Shown in pieces: positions 61,297 to 64,000 of a DNA stretch of 64,000 nucleotides. The stretch comes from Maylandia zebra (lineage: Eukaryota; Chordata; Actinopteri; Cichliformes; Cichlidae). A program made the translations under genes and the position numbers. A model generated the notes under the pieces. The model searched no databases, was not told the DNA's origin, and saw nothing but the letters and a program-made list of their open reading frames with translations. Every line of letters starts with the position of its first letter. Within the stretch, counting starts at the first letter, position 1. Location: the NCBI RefSeq assembly GCF_041146795.1, contig NC_135170.1, positions 21,694,033 to 21,758,032 on the forward strand. The letters are read 5' to 3'.

Positions 61297-61346
61297 ATAT
61301 GCTGCTGAGAATATAGCCCAGAAGAAGCGTATAGTATAGCTTTTAT

Positions 61347-63269
61347 GGGAAAGTGCCAAAAACTGGAATTCCTGCAATGGCCACACGAGGCTGGATCCAA
61401 AACTAAAGAATCATGTTAAAAATGGTCATATTTACAACAGAAATTAACATATCCAGGCACCCATCCATTTTTGTTAACTTCTTATCCAATCCATGTTAAT
61501 CAGTTTAACTTCAGCGGCACACTAAATGATTTTGGTCACTAGAACTAATTATCCCAGTCACAACATTTGAATTATGGTTACATTTTAACATTTTGGAGCT
61601 GCTACAAGTTTATCTAGGCTTGTAGATATGCCTAGTTAAGGATGTGATTGCCTTGATTGACAAGTGGGTGTGATTTTATTTTGTTGACTATATTCGGTTG
61701 CACTAAAAACATTCAAGAGGTCTGCTGTTCAGCTTTTTCCAGTAAGTGTTTTATTTTTTTTTTATATTTTTTGTTCTTTTTTTCCCAGCTGTCTGAAGGC
61801 TTCAACATAGAGTAATGCCATAATGACAATATCCATCGTTTATATACAGTCTCTAGATAAACTGTAAACTACCATAAACTAAATAGAAACACTAAGAGTC
61901 AATTAACAAACTTTTCCGTTCTTATCATTTTGCTAACATTGTCAGATATGTGGGATAAACATGGAGCACAGCTGGGGAGGATGGCAGCATTGCAAGTTTT
62001 GTATTGTTTTCATTGTTTTCAGACTGCATGGGTCAACATGCCAAACAAGCACACTCATTTATAGAATACCTCATTCAGCAGCCATTTCCATTGTACCACA
62101 TATCACACACATACATTACAATATGAATTATTTTTAACATATAAGAGGTAAAAATGTTCAATTCTGTAAACTACTCACAACATCAGACCACCATCCTTTA
62201 GTCCCTGTGTGCAGCAAATTCATTGACAGCGCTGATCAAAGTCCTGGCAGTTTTCTCCTCCTGCTATATTCTCTCCTTCCTCTTTTGAGCACTACTTTAT
62301 TTTTTTCTACTTTTTTACTACTCTGTGTTATTTCTGATAATAAAAGATCATCAACTTTAGGACACACCTACAAAAAACCAAACAAATTAAGACAAGATCT
62401 TAATGAATTTGACAGCACCGGCAACGTTTCTATATTTGCTTTTCTTTTGTCTACTCCCGTGGGCTTCCTGTAGTTGCAGGTCTTCTGAAACCAGACCCAG
62501 TCCTTGAAACAGGCTTTAAAAACAATATGTCACTTTCAGCATGTGGGCGCAGTGACTGTGGATGATAGAGGAGGAAAGGTAAATCCTGGAGCTGCCTTTA
62601 TTCCCCTGACCTCACCCTGACCTTGCAAAGGTTAAACCATAAAGCCACTGAGAAACCCGAGGAGCTGAAAGAAAGATCTCCAAAGCTCACTGGGTGAAAA
62701 CGAGCACACAAAAGTCCCTGTTGTGGTCTTTGAAGAGGTCAGATAAGAAGAGGTGTGTGTGTGTCTTTGTTCAGAGTATCCTGATATACTGTATTGTTTT
62801 AAGATGACATGACTAGTTGACATATAGATGATCTTTGCCATTAATCCTCTTTCTTCGGGGCAAGGTTACCTCAGAAGGCCATGACCTCTCAGGTTTAAGG
62901 AGGGTTTATGTCAATGTGGTGGACAGATAGGTCTGGATTATGTGCAGAATGTACAACCTTTGGTGATGTAGTTTGCAATTTGCTTAAAGTTAAGGCTATG
63001 ATGAGAGCAGTATTTAAAAAATAAATAAATAAAGGAGGGGCTGAGATATCTTAATATTTATTCCAAAGTATTGGTTGAATATGAGTGATGTAATCCAACT
63101 GTTAAAAACCTGTCTTTACAAGGTGCAAAAACCACCCTTCTACAGCAGGCATTCTGTTGAACGTACACATTACAGGAACACTTTTTAATCAGAGTATAGC
63201 ATCAAGCCAGCTAATCTTCTGGGATATTGATCTGGTTAGTTAAGAAGCAGAGGGGGTTGTTAATCAGTT
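61347..63269. other. Non-coding stretch
   Basis: No gene is recognised. A short TG run lies near 62752. Confidence 0.5.
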
Positions 63270-63730
63270 TCAGCTGCTTTGGGGTTAATGAAATTAGCAA
63301 CAGGTGCACTAGAGGAGCAACAATGACACGACGCCCAAATCAAGAATGGTTTTACAGGTGGAGGCCACTGATATTTTCTCACTGCTCGTGCTTTCTGGCT
63401 GTTTCTTCACTAGTATTGCATTTGGAGGTTGTACAGATAGTCCAACTCTTCCACCATGCTGCATTGATTAAGTGCCATTGTCAGAAGGTTTGCTGTGTTT
63501 CCCGGCACAGTCTCGAGAGCGTGGAGCTAGGAAACATTGTGTTGCCTGTAACATCAGTTTTGTGGTTGGTCGGTGATGGTCTGGGAGGCTTATTCATGTC
63601 ATGATGCACAGACTGCAACAGGCATACTGCAACAGGCATTTGAAGGATGAAGTCCTTGGACCCGGTGTGCAGTGGGTCCTGGGTTCCTCGTGGTGCATAA
63701 TAACACCCGGTCTCATGCTGCAATAAAAGT
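63270..63730 (+). mobile_element. Tc1/mariner remnant, sibling of 21660-22145
   Basis: The plus-strand words gttaatgaaattagcaacag, ttttgtggttggtcggtgat and cagtgggtcctgggttcctc follow the order of a fish Tc1 family from 5' leader to mid-transposase. Internal deletions join distant parts. No transposase remains. Confidence 0.6.
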
Positions 63731-64000
63731 TTGGCAAAACAGACTAGCCTGCCTCATCCAGCAAGGTTTTTTTTCCTACTAAGGTCCGATGTGTTTTCAG
63801 GGTGTTCCTTTAATGTTTTTGAGTATATTTTTTGTTAGAAGCATTCAAGGCCAACTCCAAGGATTGGGTGTAGTTATACAGATAAACCAGAGGAGCAAAA
63901 CTGTAACAAAACGACACAATATAGATCAACTTCAACATTTCACCTTCTGTTTAGAAGTTATTGAATAAAACCTCATAGATATTTGTAAATATACACAATG

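Overview
This is nuclear DNA from a bony fish, most likely a percomorph teleost. A cichlid-like genome is plausible but not demonstrated. The reasons are intron-containing vertebrate genes with GT-AG splice sites, several fish-type Tc1/mariner families, hAT elements with 8-bp target duplications, L2-type LINEs ending in an ATTGA-rich tail, a tRNA-derived SINE, and long AT and CA microsatellites. No operon, CRISPR, phage or bacterial feature is present.

Two protein-coding genes can be assembled. (1) gpr139, minus strand, is an orphan class A GPCR encoded by two coding exons at 36588-36732 and 17785-18797. A 17.8-kb intron separates them, and the exons join in frame to 385 codons. (2) A vitamin K-dependent protein Z-like secreted pseudoprotease, plus strand, has eight coding exons between 47437 and 52211. 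They join in phase to 418 codons, and an untranslated first exon probably ends at 46218. The two genes are divergently oriented, about 10 kb apart, and show no obvious functional link. One encodes a receptor described as mainly neural, the other a plasma-type protein.

Layout. 1-17 kb: gene-poor sequence with a solo LTR, a Tc1 copy, a 2.4-kb L2 LINE, a small hAT and a long AT microsatellite. 17.5-36.7 kb: gpr139, whose intron holds a hAT with a nested palindromic MITE, a Tc1 remnant, a SINE, a second L2 with another retroposon nested in it, and a hAT carrying a broken BED zinc finger. The 29.7-36.6 kb part of this intron is comparatively repeat-poor. 36.7-46 kb: the gpr139 5' flank (pyrimidine-rich on the gene strand), a Tc1 copy with a nested SINE, and further Tc1 and LINE fragments. 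46-52.6 kb: the protein Z-like gene. 52.7-64 kb: gene-free; 56.9-61.35 kb is a dense nest in which a BED-type hAT is split by a 1.3-kb solo LTR, followed by an array of miniature LTR elements, another solo LTR and a hAT end.

The most notable observations are three. The protein Z-like gene has a Gla domain with a seven-codon, in-frame loss that removes most of the membrane-binding loop, while the carboxylase propeptide is kept. The LTR-internal-LTR elements at 59-61 kb look like miniature retrotransposons: about 280-bp LTRs around a 169-bp interior with only a primer-binding site and a polypurine tract, rearranged into a four-LTR array. The gpr139 protein carries a Gly/Glu-rich insertion in its second extracellular loop. 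All family assignments rest on reading the sequence and on recalled family features. No database search was possible.
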